64,000 nucleotides of DNA, taken from NCBI GenBank assembly GCA_003415625.1, contig PYIU01000002.1, forward strand, positions 2,728,001 to 2,792,000, written 5' to 3'. Positions 1 to 12,411 of the stretch are shown piece by piece. Source of the stretch: Aquanectria penicillioides. Taxonomy: Eukaryota; Ascomycota; Sordariomycetes; Hypocreales; Nectriaceae. The translations under genes were made by a program, and so were the position numbers. The notes beneath the pieces are model-generated. The model saw only the letters and a list, made by a program, of their open reading frames with translations, had not been told where the DNA came from and made no database searches. Each line of letters starts with the position of its first letter. Position 1 is the first letter of the stretch.

Positions 1-3000
1 CCTGGCTCTAGGAGCCCCGTTCAAAAGCGCATATCTGGTACCATCGATGAGAAACAGAGTAAAGAAATTCAGACGCACGTGCGTGCCCTCATGGATTCTG
101 TGCCGCAAGTACCGATACAGGCGCCTCTGCGGAGCATGTGTACTAGACGAAAGGTGCAACGTTGAAAAAGCAGGTTCTTGACCCAGGCTCAGGGTCCAGG
201 ACAGGCCTGGCTATCCAAACGCCAGGCCGTGGATGTAGCTTTCCACCATCGGACTGGGGGGGTGGCTCACCAAAGCTTTGGCCTTGTGGCCCTGTGGCCC
301 TGTGGCCCGGTAGCCGTGTGGCTAGGTGCCTTCCACAACGAGCAGTCAAGTCAAGTTATTTTTGGCCCCCAGCAATCGGGCAGCCCGTCTGCCGCGCCTC
401 ACCCTCGAGCTTTCCTGCTTTGTTTGCTTGTGCTTCCTCGCCTTGCAGTGTCTCTTCTGGATCTGCTTCTCTCCACGCTGCCCTCTCACCTGCAACCCGG
501 CAGCGTCACGCATGCATATCGCCGCTAGCTTCCTATCTACAGAGTATCTGCGAATCTGCCTATCTGCATCTCCACGCGCAGGTACGAAGTACGACCAGCA
601 CGATGATGTCGACCGTGGTGTGTAGGTGGGCAACGTAAGGCAGGTACGCAAGGTACGGTACCTCCGTTTACTGCTAGTTCCGCCGCCCACCGGGTGACCG
701 ACCAGCCGCCCTCACCGTCGTCGCCATTGATATTCACACAGCCGCAATGCCTCTCTGCAGTTGAACCGCTCCCCATCCCCCATTGAATCTCCAATGCTAC
801 ATGCCCGGGCAGGTACAGGCAATCTCGCTGCATCACGTCACATGCTGCTGCCGCCAACCTCTGCGCTCGTGACCTACCACCCCGGGATTCACAATTCCCG
901 TCACCCAGCCGCCTTTGCTGGCGCAGAATGACAGCATTCGCCCTGACCATCGGCATAGGCGCAATATGCTGCCATGACGTCGTTGTACGGCCACGGGATT
1001 CTCCAATTGCTCCGACACGGGGTCGCTTGGTGCTCTTTGCGCATGTAGGATCTGGGGAAGCCCACTCCCATGACCTCCCACAAGCGACATTGATGCCATA
1101 GCCAATGTGCTATATCCGCTTGAGATGACTGGAGGCGGCGGTCTCGGCGTATTCGCGATGACTGTTCTCCTGCATTCTTGCTTGGCGGGTCCCATCCAGT
1201 GAAGCTACAATTGCTGGCAAGTCTTGTAACATCCACATCTCATCCCCATCATCTCCCTCGGCATTAGATCACGCGGCGTAGGAAATTGGCCCCGGCGTTT
1301 TCTTTTTTCGCCATCCAGTTTGACGTTGGGATGGGGGTTTCTTCTGCGTCTGTGAATCACCGATTGCTACACCCCCTATAGAGTACTGCAGTGCAATCCC
1401 GCTGCCCTGACACTGCTTCTGCGACCGACCGGTGACCTTGCCCAACAATGCACACCCCGGTAACGGGAGCAGCAGCAGGCCGAAAGCAAACATGTCGATA
1501 TGCACGCGGCAGGCATTCCTCCGGATGAGTCTGGAGGCCCACGGGGAAAAAAATTCGAACCTCGAAACACATTCCGGTATATCCAAAAATAACCCAGAAT
1601 AAGAATAATCGTACCGTACGTTCCTCGGCATCAGCAACTCGTCGATTGCCGCCTGACGCGGGTCGGCGCGGCACCGGGCCACGGAGAGAAGCGGGGACCC
1701 ACGCGTAACTGATGAAGGTGAGAACTGCTGGCAGGGCAGACTGGAGACACCGAAAAGGCAGACTAGATCAGTTGAAAGGCGAGGCTAGGGTTGTGGTTCT
1801 GAAGGCGGCAGGTACTCCGAGGGGTGGCCCACCATCGCCCTGTCCGTCTGCGGGTTGGAGTCTGGACTTAGGCGTCGCCGCCTCCCTCCAGTATTGTGGC
1901 TGACATCATCCTCTGCGTGTGTGGCGCACACAAGGACGAGGTTCCCAGGCTGTTGGGTCTATCTTGCATATCTCCTTGCCATGAACTGACTCAGAAATCC
2001 GATCCATGGTGGTCGCAATCTTGCATCTTTAGTTGAGGCTAGCATGCCGATTGAAGGTGCCTGATACGACCTCTTCTCGTGCTGGTGGGGAGCTGTTGGT
2101 TCTGTTGAGTGTGGTCGGTAAGTAAGGCTAACGCTTCGGGTGGTTTTCATGGAGCTCATGATCCACAAGCCAAGATTATAGCTACCCTATGCTCGGGTTG
2201 ATTATTGGCGTTTTTTTACCAACCGTGTCGTTGGAACCGTAAATCTCCAAACTGGAAACACATGGAACATTATTCTAAATGGGTACTTGCTGCGGATAGT
2301 TTTGTTCCGGGCTGATTTTGGGGAATGTCTTTGGGTTTTGCACATGTGGTTTCACATAATGGTCACCTTCGGTGATTCCTTCCAAAGTGACTAGGATATC
2401 GGTGGCGGAATCACAATTGAGTAACCCCGATGACTAGGAAAACCAAGCCGTGTAGGACCGATAGACAATCGAAACTCTAATCGTATTACGGCAGCAATTG
2501 CATTGACTCAAAAGCATACGGCAGCAACTATAGCCATAGCAACAACGCTATTGCTTCATGTCTCGGCACTCGTGGCCTCTGCCGTCAACCTACACCATAC
2601 GGATGCTCCTCTGACGTCTCCCGCTGAACCTCACCGAGGCACCTCAGCATGTGACTCAACCTTTCTACCCCATGAACAGCTGAAATTCCCCGTCAAACTA
2701 ATGCGGCCGCTGATCCTCCTCGCAGTCCAAGCCAACCACCCTTTTCTGACTGCAGAATGGTCCTTGCCTTTCCTTGCCTTACCCTGCCTTTCCCTGCCTG
2801 ACACTCTGCAGACTGCAGGAGGCAAGCAGGCGGGCCTGCAGGTCGGTCGCCCCTCCCTCTTTTGGTCGGTGCCCGCCCCAGGGAAGGGGACGACAGGGTG
2901 GGCTTGCCCTTATTTTTCCATCCCGGGCCCTCCGCCGAGGCCGTGGCTGTGCTGTGGCGCCACCCCACTACCGACTCTGCGGAACGGGAGGCCTACGCTA

Positions 3001-3778
3001 AACTGCCAAACCACCACTGAACTGAACCGGAGCGTATACAACATATCCAAAAAAAAATCAACTATCGACGATGATCGAGCCGCAAAACTTGGCCGGTTTT
3101 CAAACGTGGCACCATTGACCGTTCCCCTGGGACACTCGGAGCCTGTTAGTCAGGTCGCCACAGGAAGCTTCTTTTTTTTTTTTTTTTAAATATTTTTATA
3201 TTTTTTTTTACAATCCCAGCCTTAATTGTTTCCCGTCCCCTGCCGTCGCTGGACCGGCAAGGGAGGGGGGCTACTCCTTCCGCTTGCATCACTCGGCGCC
3301 CTTGACCTTATCGCCGCCTTCGCTTCAGCGACAGAGTTTCGGTATGCGCTCGCTACAACAATGCGCATGAAGGCCCCTATTCCTCCCTTGCCGGCGACCA
3401 CCTGATGACATTTCCAGCCTTCTATCCCTGAGGCAGATCATGCTGTCGTATCGTGCTCCTGCTCCTGGGTCGGACCTACATCATGTCTCTGGGGACGATG
3501 GCAAATCTGGCAGACGCAGAGCTGTGCCGGGCATCGGTAGCTTTACACGTCACCTCAAAGTCAAGTCGAGGACGATTGCAGGAGCTCACGTGAAGTACCT
3601 CCTCGTCGATTAGCTGTCTGGTTCTCGTTATGTTTGTATCCCTGCTGCCCACTGGGCCCAATACTTGGGCAAACTCCCAAGATCCATCATGTACACACCG
3701 GGGGGTTTGATGTCTTTCCTTTCTCCTCCCCCCTTTTCTCGTTCGATGTCTTTGCGGAAAAGGTCCATCCAGCCAGCC
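1..3778. other. Intergenic region, no supported gene
   Basis: No reading frame here looks like protein. The longest frame on the plus strand (2503-3189) starts only at a TTG codon, runs through low-complexity C/T-rich DNA and ends in a T-run. Seen in the sequence: a CCCTGTGGC-type short tandem repeat near 281-313, several AGGTAC-type motifs (about 580-660 and 812), a CCTTGCCTTT-like imperfect repeat at 2760-2800, and an AT-rich patch at 3170-3215. The region past 3,200 would be the 3' flank of the minus-strand alcohol oxidase. The left edge of the window cuts this region, so a gene further left cannot be excluded. Confidence 0.6.
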
Positions 3779-6193
3779 TCATTCCGCCTTTAGGTCGGCA
3801 TCCGCACCGCGAGATACCCAATCCGCAATGGCCATGATGGTTATCATGGGATTCACGCCGCTCGCGCTGGGGAAGACACTCCCATCTGCCACGTAGAGGT
3901 TCTGGGTCCCCCAAACCCGTCCCTTCTCATCCACCACTCCTTCTTCAGGGCTCGCACTCATTCTGCAGGTACCCATTTGGTGGGCCGCCGACCATACCGA
4001 CGCTGGCGGCTTGTTGCCTACCTCGCGGATCCTCCCCAGCCAAGCGGCAAAGCTCGGGTCGCTCGTCTCTGGGTCGGGAGCTGGGTCCTCGCCCTCGAGG
4101 GTATTCTCGGGTGGAGGCGCCTCAGACCGGATAAAGGGCTCGAGGCCCGGGAGCAGGGGGCGAATCTCTGTCGCTCCCGTGACGTAGCAAAGCTTTGAGA
4201 TGGCCTCCACGCCCTGGAGAGTGTGGGCCCGGTCGTGGTCGGACGGAGTGTACTCGATCCGAGGCCGGCCGGTCATCGGGTCCGGGAACACCTTGCCGGT
4301 GTCGCGATCCCTGGTGATAGATATCCATCCATTGGTGTGGCGATATTTGATCATTTGGAGCTTCGCATCAAGACCACTTGTCCACGGTAGTGTAGAGTAA
4401 ATCGTGTAGGGCTGTGCCAAGTCAGCATTGATCCACCAGGAGGAGCCTTATATTTGTATCTTGCTTCTTACAATCATGCATGTTGTCTCTAGCTTCACGC
4501 CGTGGCCGGCTCCGTCGAGATTTTCAAACTCCTGACAGAAGCTGGTGATGATGCCTCCTTCCCATGGCCGCGTTTCCTCCTTGTATACCGCTGAGACGAT
4601 ATTGCACGGGTGGAGGTGGAGGTTCGCACCGAGATGTTGATTCTAACAAGTCAGTCCTATGCCTCTGATTTAAACGTCCAGTGTTGTAAGAACTCACAGC
4701 TATACCGCTGTTCATCAAGACCAGAGGACTCCATAACGAGCCAGCCGCTACGATGACCTTTTTTGATCTGATGACGATCTGCCTCTTGACCCTGTCAGTC
4801 TCAGCACCGCTCACGCCGCCCTCGGTATCCCTCGACGTCCACTCTCCCTCAATCCCAACGGCTGTTTCTCCATCATCATCAAACAATACTTTCCCCACAT
4901 GGAAGCCTTCGATGAACTGAGCGCCCGCTTTTGCGGCATCTGGGAGCCAACTCTGTGTCGGACCACGCTTCTCTGCTGAACCGCATCCTAGATGACACTG
5001 TCCGCAGAAGTGTTCCTTGCCCCCCGTGTTCTGAGGAGCCTCTCCAGAAGCCCAGCCCATCTTCTTGCAGCCCTTGAGAAGAACTTGGTTGCGGTGATTA
5101 TGCCGTAGCTGTTCAGTTCCGGCGCCCTGGTACTCCCATACACGATCCATACACTCGTCGAATTCTGGTGAAGTGAAGAATGGAAGACCAGTGTCGGCCC
5201 ATTCCTTGCGCACAAAGTCCTGCAGTTTCAAGCACACGCTCCAGTTGATAGTTCCTCCGCCACCCCAAGCACTGCCCGCTGAAACGTTGCACCCTTGGTC
5301 CTCGGTGATGTAAAATCCACAGTTGTCGTAGAGGTAGTTGCACCCGGCATCTTGTCGCATGGGAAGTTGGTTGGGAGGAAAATGATAACCTTTGTCGACC
5401 ACAACAACCCTGTGGCCAGCTTCTGCAAGGGCTTTTGCGCTCACGGCTCCACCACAGCCTGAACCGACGATGACCACGTCAGTTTCAAGCACTTGAACGT
5501 TGCTGCTGGGTTGAAACTGGAGGAACTCGAAGTCATAGTCTTGGCCTGGCCTCCAGTCCTGGGGGTGTCACTGTACCCCGACAACTCGTGCAGAGCCTGG
5601 CTAGTTTGGGAATTTGCCTTGAGGGCCAGGCTTGTGAAGGTCTTGGCGATAGTCCTCATGCGGACAGTCCGCGCCGAAGCCCATGACTTGAGAATGGCCT
5701 CACGAACGCTGGTGGGCTGGTTGACGATATGCTGCCAGTAACCGGTAAAGAATAAGGCTCCTGGGCGAGTGCTGCGAGGACAACATCAGCATTTCTGACA
5801 GACCTTGGTTTCCAAGATGCGGATCGGGGCTCACGCCATAAGGCTAAGGAAGCCTGCCAGCTTGCGCTGCTGGGCCGGCGGGCTGAGACTCAAGGTTCTG
5901 AGGACATTGTCCCGGAAGATGGGATCCTCGGAGGTGCGGGCCTCGAGGAATGCTTGGATGTTCTGCTTGGTAGCGGGACCGGTGAGCGCAGCGAGGGAGT
6001 CTTCAATGACTCCACCTAGCTCATCATCAGGGAGCGAGATCTGGGTGTCCTTGTCTTTGACAGTGGAGTCGGAGGTGACGGAGGGCAAGGCGCCGTCGAG
6101 CAGAGCATAGAGAACACTCCACTGGGCCGGATTCAAGAAGTCGTCGGCCGGAGGCGCCGGCATGGCCGTGGGGATGGGAGCTTGCTCTGCCAT
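3779..6193 (-). CDS. Long-chain fatty alcohol oxidase (GMC flavoprotein), one apparent frameshift
   Basis: This FAD enzyme family oxidises long-chain alcohols to aldehydes with O2, typically in peroxisomes or membranes during alkane and fatty-alcohol use. Exons (minus): 6193-5835, 5771-4698, 4642-4472, 4411-3779, separated by GT-AG introns of 63, 55 and 60 nt. The ADP-binding Rossmann motif VGSGCGG lies near residues 222-228. The GMC C-terminal signature HQMGTCRM is near residue 679, with the partner Asn of SGVNPM near 722. One base appears lost in the G-run at 5561-5565: upstream the frame reads LSGYSDTP, and the family-like YDFEFLQF resumes one frame away. With that base the model is 745 aa, normal for the family. 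The start at 6193 gives a typical N-terminus (NPAQWSVLYALLDG). It is divergent from the reductase gene at 7938. Confidence 0.9.
5561..5565 (-). other. Apparent 1-base deletion in homopolymer (alcohol oxidase)
   Basis: A run of five G (plus strand) is where the oxidase frame changes. Six bases would join the upstream frame (ending SGYSDTP) to the downstream frame (QDWRPGQDYDFEF) with no stop. No intron of believable size fits: the only local GT...AG is 18 nt. Total exon length becomes divisible by three only after adding one base. Confidence 0.8.
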
Positions 6194-7937
6194 GGCGGTG
6201 ATTTTCCGAAGCGAGCAGAGGAGGACAACGGGTGGAATTGGCCGCCTTCCTTTCGCGCAGGTGCGAGGACGAGAAGGAAGACGTGCGCTTTCCCCTTCCT
6301 TTTCCCTTTTCCCCTTCTGGAACGGCTCCCTGGGATGCTATGTTATCTTACACGGCGAGTCGGAATGGGGCATGGACCACCTCTTCGGGGATCACCTAGT
6401 GGCCGAGGTCCTTGTTTGTGAGGTTGTTTGCTCTCCCGCTGTCAAGTCGCTGAGGTCTGTGCCACTAGCAGGGGCGGCAGGTCCTTTGGCCTTGTGTGGT
6501 GTGAGATTGCGGATCTCCCCAGAGGCTACTTCTTAGTAACCGCCTCCGCAAGTGATGATGGGGCGGGGAAGGGACTCCAGGGCTGTCAGAAACGCCCGAA
6601 ATTGAAGAGAAGTCAACTTACTGGCCCAGATGTGCACTTTCGACTTGGATGCTATGCTACGGCGTCCCGATGGCCGAAATCCAAGTCGCAGTTGGTCGTG
6701 TCATTCGTCATGTCTCACAGCAACATTGTTCGTTGGCGGTTTGGCAGTCAGGGCACGCACAAGGTGGTGGTGGTGGTGGTGGTTATCAATATCGAGTCGT
6801 GGGGGTCCGTCCATTGCCAACAATTGCTCGCTCAAGCAATTATTTCCGGCGACCAACAAAACAAAACATCCCTGCTCTGGTCTGGGAACGCAATGCGCCC
6901 AAAAGGTAATCTGATCGACCAGCCCCGGATGTTACCTTGGCCCATCACTTTTTGGAAACGTCTCGAGGCCTTTTCAGGCTTTCAGCCCTCTGACCCCACT
7001 GACGTACGAACCTCAACCAACCTCTTGCTCGTTTCCATCGCATCAACCGATACAGTACCCGTAGGTACATCTCGTGCCGTCTGCAGAGTCTGTGACCCCG
7101 GTGGAAAACTGGGGAATCTTGGTTGCACTGCACAGGCATCCCGGAGGACAGTGGCGTCTATAAAATGTCCGCAGGTGTGACGGTGACGGCCGTGTCTTAA
7201 GTTAAGTTCAAGGATCAAACACCGGGAGGGGGTAGGAAGGGCGAGGAGTCGGCGGTTGGTTTGTACAGATGACCACATGATGCTTCGGGTGGAATTTCCA
7301 TGTGTTTCTCAAGGTTGAGACTGTGTGGCCGGAGAGAGGATGGCAACGTCACTTCACGACGCACTATTTGCTTCGGTAATCCTTCCATGGCACCCAGCTA
7401 TATATAGCCACGTGGACCTTGTTTCATGCCAGCTCAAGGAAGATGCAACAAGTACGGCCTTTATCTGAAACCGCGCACATGGGAATATATCGAAGACTGC
7501 AAAGAAATGACTTGTCGGATTCACAGAGCAGGGTGTAGGAGAGGTGTTGGGAACACACCTCTCTGTTGCTTCAAGGTGCAAGGTCTTGTTGCGTCTTGTC
7601 ACATCCCGGTCAACTACGACACCACCTCTGTTCCTGGAGACACTCTACAGGTGGTATCCGAGAACCTGGGGTTTCCCAAAATACGCTTCTACAACCGCAG
7701 CTGATGGAACATCAAAATCCTATCCTTAAAGTGACCGGCGATTCTCCCCCGCCTGTTCGTTATAGTGTGCCGGGGGGCGGGCCCGGCACCGGGCCGGTCA
7801 ACTCCCCACCAAGCTAGTCAACGTAACGACTCTCTCCCAAGCTGTCGATAAGGGCAACGGGGAGAACCTTTAAACCCTCAAATCAGGCAAACGTCACTCG
7901 CCAGGTCATAGCAAATTAGGCACGGTTAGTGCACAGT
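6194..7937. promoter_or_regulatory. Divergent intergenic region between alcohol oxidase and reductase
   Basis: About 1.7 kb separate the two divergent starts. The plus strand near 6290-6330 is C/T-rich, and a (TGG)n run lies at 6763-6783. A TATA-like sequence (CTATATATAG) sits near 7398 and is followed by a 92-codon ATG frame (7426-7704) with no recognisable family; I do not call it a gene. No other supported feature. Confidence 0.45.
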
Positions 7938-9032
7938 ATGGACAAAGCTCGGATTCTTCTTGTGGGCAGCGGCGGTATCGGGACAATGGCGGCTTTGAAT
8001 CTCGAATATGGCGGTCGGGCTTCTGTAATTGCTGTCTTGCGATCCAACTACAATGCCGTCAAGGAGTCTGGATTTACCATCCATTCTGTTGATCACGGGG
8101 AGGTTTCCGCCTTCAGGCCGAGCGAGAGTAAGTGGCGGACTCTCACTTGCGCTCTGTGCCATGCTAATTGAGGCATCTTGCCTAAAATATAGTTCTCTCT
8201 TCTGTTCCGGATGTTTCAAAGCCTGGAACTGCCCCTTTCGACTACATAATATGTGCCACTAAGAATATCCCAGATGTCGGTGGTACGCCGGTTGCGGAGC
8301 TTCTCCAACCGGCCGTAACTCCCAAACGTACCGTTATCGTGCTGATTCAAAATGGCCTCAACATCGAGCTGCCGCTGATCGAAGCCTTTCCGGATAATGT
8401 TGTCCTATCGGGCATTAGCATGTGCGGCTCTGCCGAGACAGCCCCTGGAGTTATCGAGCATAAACTTCTCGACGATCTTGGCGTGGGACCCTTTCGTGAT
8501 GGGCCCGAAGCCGCCGAGAAGGCAAAGGATTTCATTGCGCGCTACAGCGCCGGAGGACGCTGCTCGGTTTGGTATGACTCAAACGTTGCGTTTTCACGTT
8601 GGAGGAAACTCCTGTACAATGCTGTTATCAACCCAACATGCGCGATTACTGGCCTTGATTCGGGAGACATGCGGCTCTGCCCAGGCCTAGTCGATGAGCT
8701 TGTTCGACCCGCCATGCGAGAAGTTCTGGCAGCCGCAGCTGCGTATGGACACGAACTTACCGATGAAATGATTGAAGCAATGATAACTTCGGATCCGATC
8801 GAATCTCATATCCCACCGAGCATGCTGACTGATGTGCGAAAGGTGAATTCAAGCTCCCCAGTATTTAGACCAGAGAACACACTGACGTCAACGCCAGGGT
8901 CAATATATCGAAGTTGAGAACCTCGTGGGAGAACCGTTGAGGGCCGCAAAGGCACGTAATGTACCAACCCCTGCTTTGGAAAACCTTTACCACCTCTCTC
9001 GGAGCTACCAGTGGAAGCTTAAAATGAAGTGA
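7938..9032 (+). CDS. Ketopantoate reductase family protein (2-dehydropantoate 2-reductase-like)
   Basis: Members reduce 2-dehydropantoate with NADPH in the pantothenate/CoA pathway; fungi often carry extra paralogues with unknown substrates. Exons: 7938-8127, 8193-8842 and 8898-9032, with GT-AG introns of 65 and 55 nt, giving 324 aa. The N-terminus carries the NADPH-binding GSGGIG motif (residues 10-15). The middle holds the family's Lys-containing helix WRKLLYNAVINP, followed by ITGLDSGD. The C-terminal domain is all-helical and ends in SYQWK, as in ApbA/PanE proteins. The ATG at 7938 is the first in frame; the codon nine bases upstream is GTG. It ends 111 bp from the convergent Zn2Cys6 regulator. 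Its place in an accessory neighbourhood suggests a specialised paralogue rather than the housekeeping enzyme; that is inference. Confidence 0.88.
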
Positions 9033-9143
9033 TTAATACCATAAGCTTCAAACGAGAATGGAGATTAGACAAAAAAGATGTCATTGCTTTTACTATATAA
9101 TACATAGAGTACAGCGGTGCAGATAATTCTGGAAGCCCGTGAT

Positions 9144-11607
9144 TCACAAACATTCATACTCGTTGCCCATACCCGCTAATAAAAAGTCCAAAGCCAAAGG
9201 GAAGGGCATCATGTCTAGAGCATTATCTCCTGGTAAACTCATGCCACCGCCGCCGAATCCCTCGCTATATGGCTGTCCTTGCAACATATCCCTGGAACCA
9301 GTGTCGGGGTTTTGGCCCATGGCAATGCTGGGATTTACCTGTCCAGCATAGATTGAGCTTGGATTTGATATCATGGACGATGGGGTAAAGGTCAAGTTAT
9401 TTGGGCTTCCGGCTGGGTTGAAGACCATTCCACTCGACGTGCTCATGGGGTTCGGTCTGAGCGAGAACTCGGCTCCTTCTCCATGAGACCCATCTTGACG
9501 GTGCTCGATTTCCGCGGCAGAGGCCTCTTGCAACCGACGGCCTTGATGTTTCCTTTGCCTATCCCACATTGTGCGCTCTTCAAATAATCGCAAAAGGCTC
9601 CTCGCAAAGAGCCAGTGATGAGAGAGGGATCGGAGGGAGAGTATAAGTGAATCGAGCATACGCATCGACTTGGCAGCCACCAGAGGGTTGACTGACGTTA
9701 GCTCGCTGCTGACATGAACCAAGGCCGTGAAGAGGGTGTACATGACTGGGATTGCCAAGTCGCTCATCGAAGCCTTTGCACGAAGGGACTCGAAGATTGA
9801 GGTAATGACTACAACAGCGTCGCCGCAGATGTTCAAATCACTGGCTGATTCGGGAGGATGCTGTCGGGGGTTATGATGAGCGGGAGGTCTGTGGAGAAGG
9901 ATGAGAAAGTTGTTGTATGTAAGATGCAGAAATGATTGCCAAGAATCAGCCTCGGGCTGAGGCAAACGAAGAGACTCAGGCAGCTGAGTGATGAATTGGG
10001 CAAGATCCCCATCGGCTTGTCTTCTTGCCTCTGTCCTCTCAGCAATAGTTGTCCGCAACGCTAAAACCCGGCTCATCGACTTGGAAAAGATAATGCAGAG
10101 GCGAGTGTGCTCAACGACAAAGGCTATATTAGCTTGAGGGATCCCTTCGAAGTGACACTCCTGGAGGGCGGGAGTGTCGGACTCATCGAGACGACTGATA
10201 AGGTCAGAGACTTGCTTATGAAGTGGATGGGATTTAGGGAGGCGCTTACATTGCTTGGGGTCGACCATTGGCTATGGAAACCATCACATCGAACTGGAAG
10301 AGAACCCACCATAGGCGGATCCATTCTCTTTTGGTGACGGCCGACATCCTGGACTGGGACGCATCTCGATGCATTCCTAATCCCAGCGCGGTCCGGGCCG
10401 CGAACCCAATCCAATACCACGAGTTGGAGACAATGTCTTCGAGGGTATCACAGTTCCATGTCATAAGGAGGGCTACTTGGACATATAGCTTGCGGTCCTC
10501 TTCGAATCGCATGTCGATAAGTATCTTGGCCCGGCGAAAGAACCGTGATTTAAGAGCCTTGTAGTCGGTGTGCCGTGAAGCAGAAGCATGAGCGCCAACC
10601 AGAAACACGGCGTGGAGGAGCGGGAGCGGGACAGTCTTTTGAGGATCGGTGGAATTATACCTCTCCATAAAGTCTAACTCGTCAACAATCGGCCATCCAG
10701 GATTAATGTGAGTGAAGAAAGCCTCGATGAGCTCATCTGCCAGAGTCTTATCTGGTAATTGAAGAGCCTCAGCAGGTATGCGGCTGACTTTCCTTGCAGG
10801 GTGATGACTCCCAAAATGGAGCTGCTCGAGATTGACGTGCCGGGAGCGTTTGCGAACGAGGTAGTTTAGGTTAGAGAATTCGGTGCCGATAAAGTACAGA
10901 CGGTGGTTTTCGCCGATTTCAGTGACGCGAACGGATTCTGTGTCGATGAATTCGGCGAGATTTCGAGTGGCCTGTTCATCAACACATTCTCCATCCCGAG
11001 TCGTGGAAGATGACGATCGAGAGTCACGATGCCGTTGGTAATCATCTTCACGCGGTATATCTTCTGCTGGAGGCTCTGGGTTCGTCTGAGGACGTCGAGA
11101 AATGGCGACATCTGTCCAGGCCGCGTCCGATTCTATCGGAGTGGTTGGGGCGGTAACGACCTGCTGGCTCCGTGGCTGAATTGGAACATGATTGCCCGAA
11201 TATCGAGCCAGGGATGCCCGAGTCCTTTTTTTCTCATATATGCGGCAGCCTGACTTCTCCTGAGACTGGCAGTTGGAGCATGGTGAGCCCTTTGTGAGGA
11301 TATCACACCGGACCTTGCGCTGATGGCAAGCAATGCAGGCTCTGCCGTCTGTAGCGATGCCGGGTTAGAATAATATTCTTTGAATGGTCTCACCAGAAGG
11401 GCACTTGCATAAAGATGGTGTTTAGGACAAAATTCAAGTTCAATTTCAAGGACAAGATAAGAGCGAAGGGAAGGGCATGGAACAGAGAGACTTGGAGGAC
11501 AACAACTTAGACAGGGAGACCATACTGGACCTGCGCTTGGAGCCCGGCGAAGAAAGACCAGAAGCTTGCTGAGGAGGAAGATTGGATTGACGTCTTGCTG
11601 CTGCCAT
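9144..11607 (-). CDS. Zn2Cys6 fungal-specific transcription factor
   Basis: A binuclear zinc-cluster activator or repressor of the Gal4 class. Exons (minus): 11607-11531, 11341-10250, 10194-9144; introns of 189 and 55 nt; 739 aa with an exact frame. The zinc cluster is at residues 28-58 with spacing CX2CX6CX8CX2CX7C, preceded by a basic KRR and followed by KKRTR. The fungal-specific transcription factor domain spans roughly residues 180-520 and includes WPIVDELDFMERYN, the GLGMHRD-type helix and SIANGRPQAI. The C-terminal third is Asn/Ser/Pro/Met-rich, typical of an activation region. The first intron is longer than its neighbours and has a weak donor (GTCCAG), but the join gives the expected KRR-AC-x2-C, so I trust it. 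It is divergent from the MFS transporter, which it may regulate. Confidence 0.88.
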
Positions 11608-12411
11608 GACCTGTGGAGTCGGGGCAGCAAGGCGCGCCCTGGAGATGTAATCGGACGTGCTTATCGGTCGGGATGATTCAGAACCGAGTCGTCGTCATTC
11701 TTTGTAGGCGGCTATCGGCGGTGAAAAATCGGCGTATGACGTCCAAACTTCCGAATCGGCGGGTCCAAGACGGTTCGTCTCGTCGCCTTGTTCCTTTTGC
11801 TGCTGTCGTGGGTCTGTCTGTCTGCACGCCGAGTCAGAGCGGAGATGCTAGGGTTCGACCAGATGCTTCCCCCACCAGCTCGCGGTTGCAATCGATCAAA
11901 GTCGCCCGAAGATCTGATTCATCGAGCCAATGTCACATGGGCGGCTGCTCGCCTATGCGCAGTGGAGGACAAGGAACAAGGAGGCTTTTCGGAATCAAGT
12001 GGAGCCGCAAAAGCCGAGCGAGCGGATATTGGCCGCCTTCTTATAGCAGAATATTCCATTTCGGACCAACCCCTCGGCAAAACTGACCAATAGCGGTCGT
12101 TTCTGTGCTGAATAACTTGTCGCAACCGAGCCGCTGTCACTACTCACATACCCGTTCTAACGTTGCAAAGCCCAAAAGCTCTTCACCATTGGTAAGTAGT
12201 TAGTTAGGAGGAGCAAAAAAAAAAAAAAAAAAAAAGAAAAAAAAAGCCATTGGTTGAATACCCACATGGGCTTAGGCGGCTTAACGGAGGAGGTCGTTAG
12301 GTCTAAAATAATATAAGATCTGTAACCCGTAGCTCAAGTTCTTCCATTGTCTTCAAGTACTTACAGATTTCCAAGAATCAACGAACATCCTGTTGTTAAT
12401 TGACTATACCG
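11608..12411. promoter_or_regulatory. Shared divergent promoter of regulator and MFS transporter
   Basis: About 800 bp separate the two divergent starts. Zinc-cluster proteins of this class bind paired CGG triplets. Candidate pairs are visible: an everted CCG-N3-CGG at 11751-11759 and an inverted CGG-N7-CCG at 12023-12035. A long A-run lies at 12217-12245. Plus-strand leader sequence rich in AAG/TTC precedes the transporter ATG. Binding is inferred. Confidence 0.45.

Noticed and set aside
2503..3189. 228-codon plus-strand frame with a hydrophobic start resembling a signal peptide
   Set aside because: It has no ATG, passes through a C/T-rich repeat and ends in a T-run; no family is recognisable.
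7426..7704. 92-codon Cys-containing frame after a TATA-like sequence
   Set aside because: The TATA is too close to the ATG for a normal leader, and there is no secretion signal or family match.
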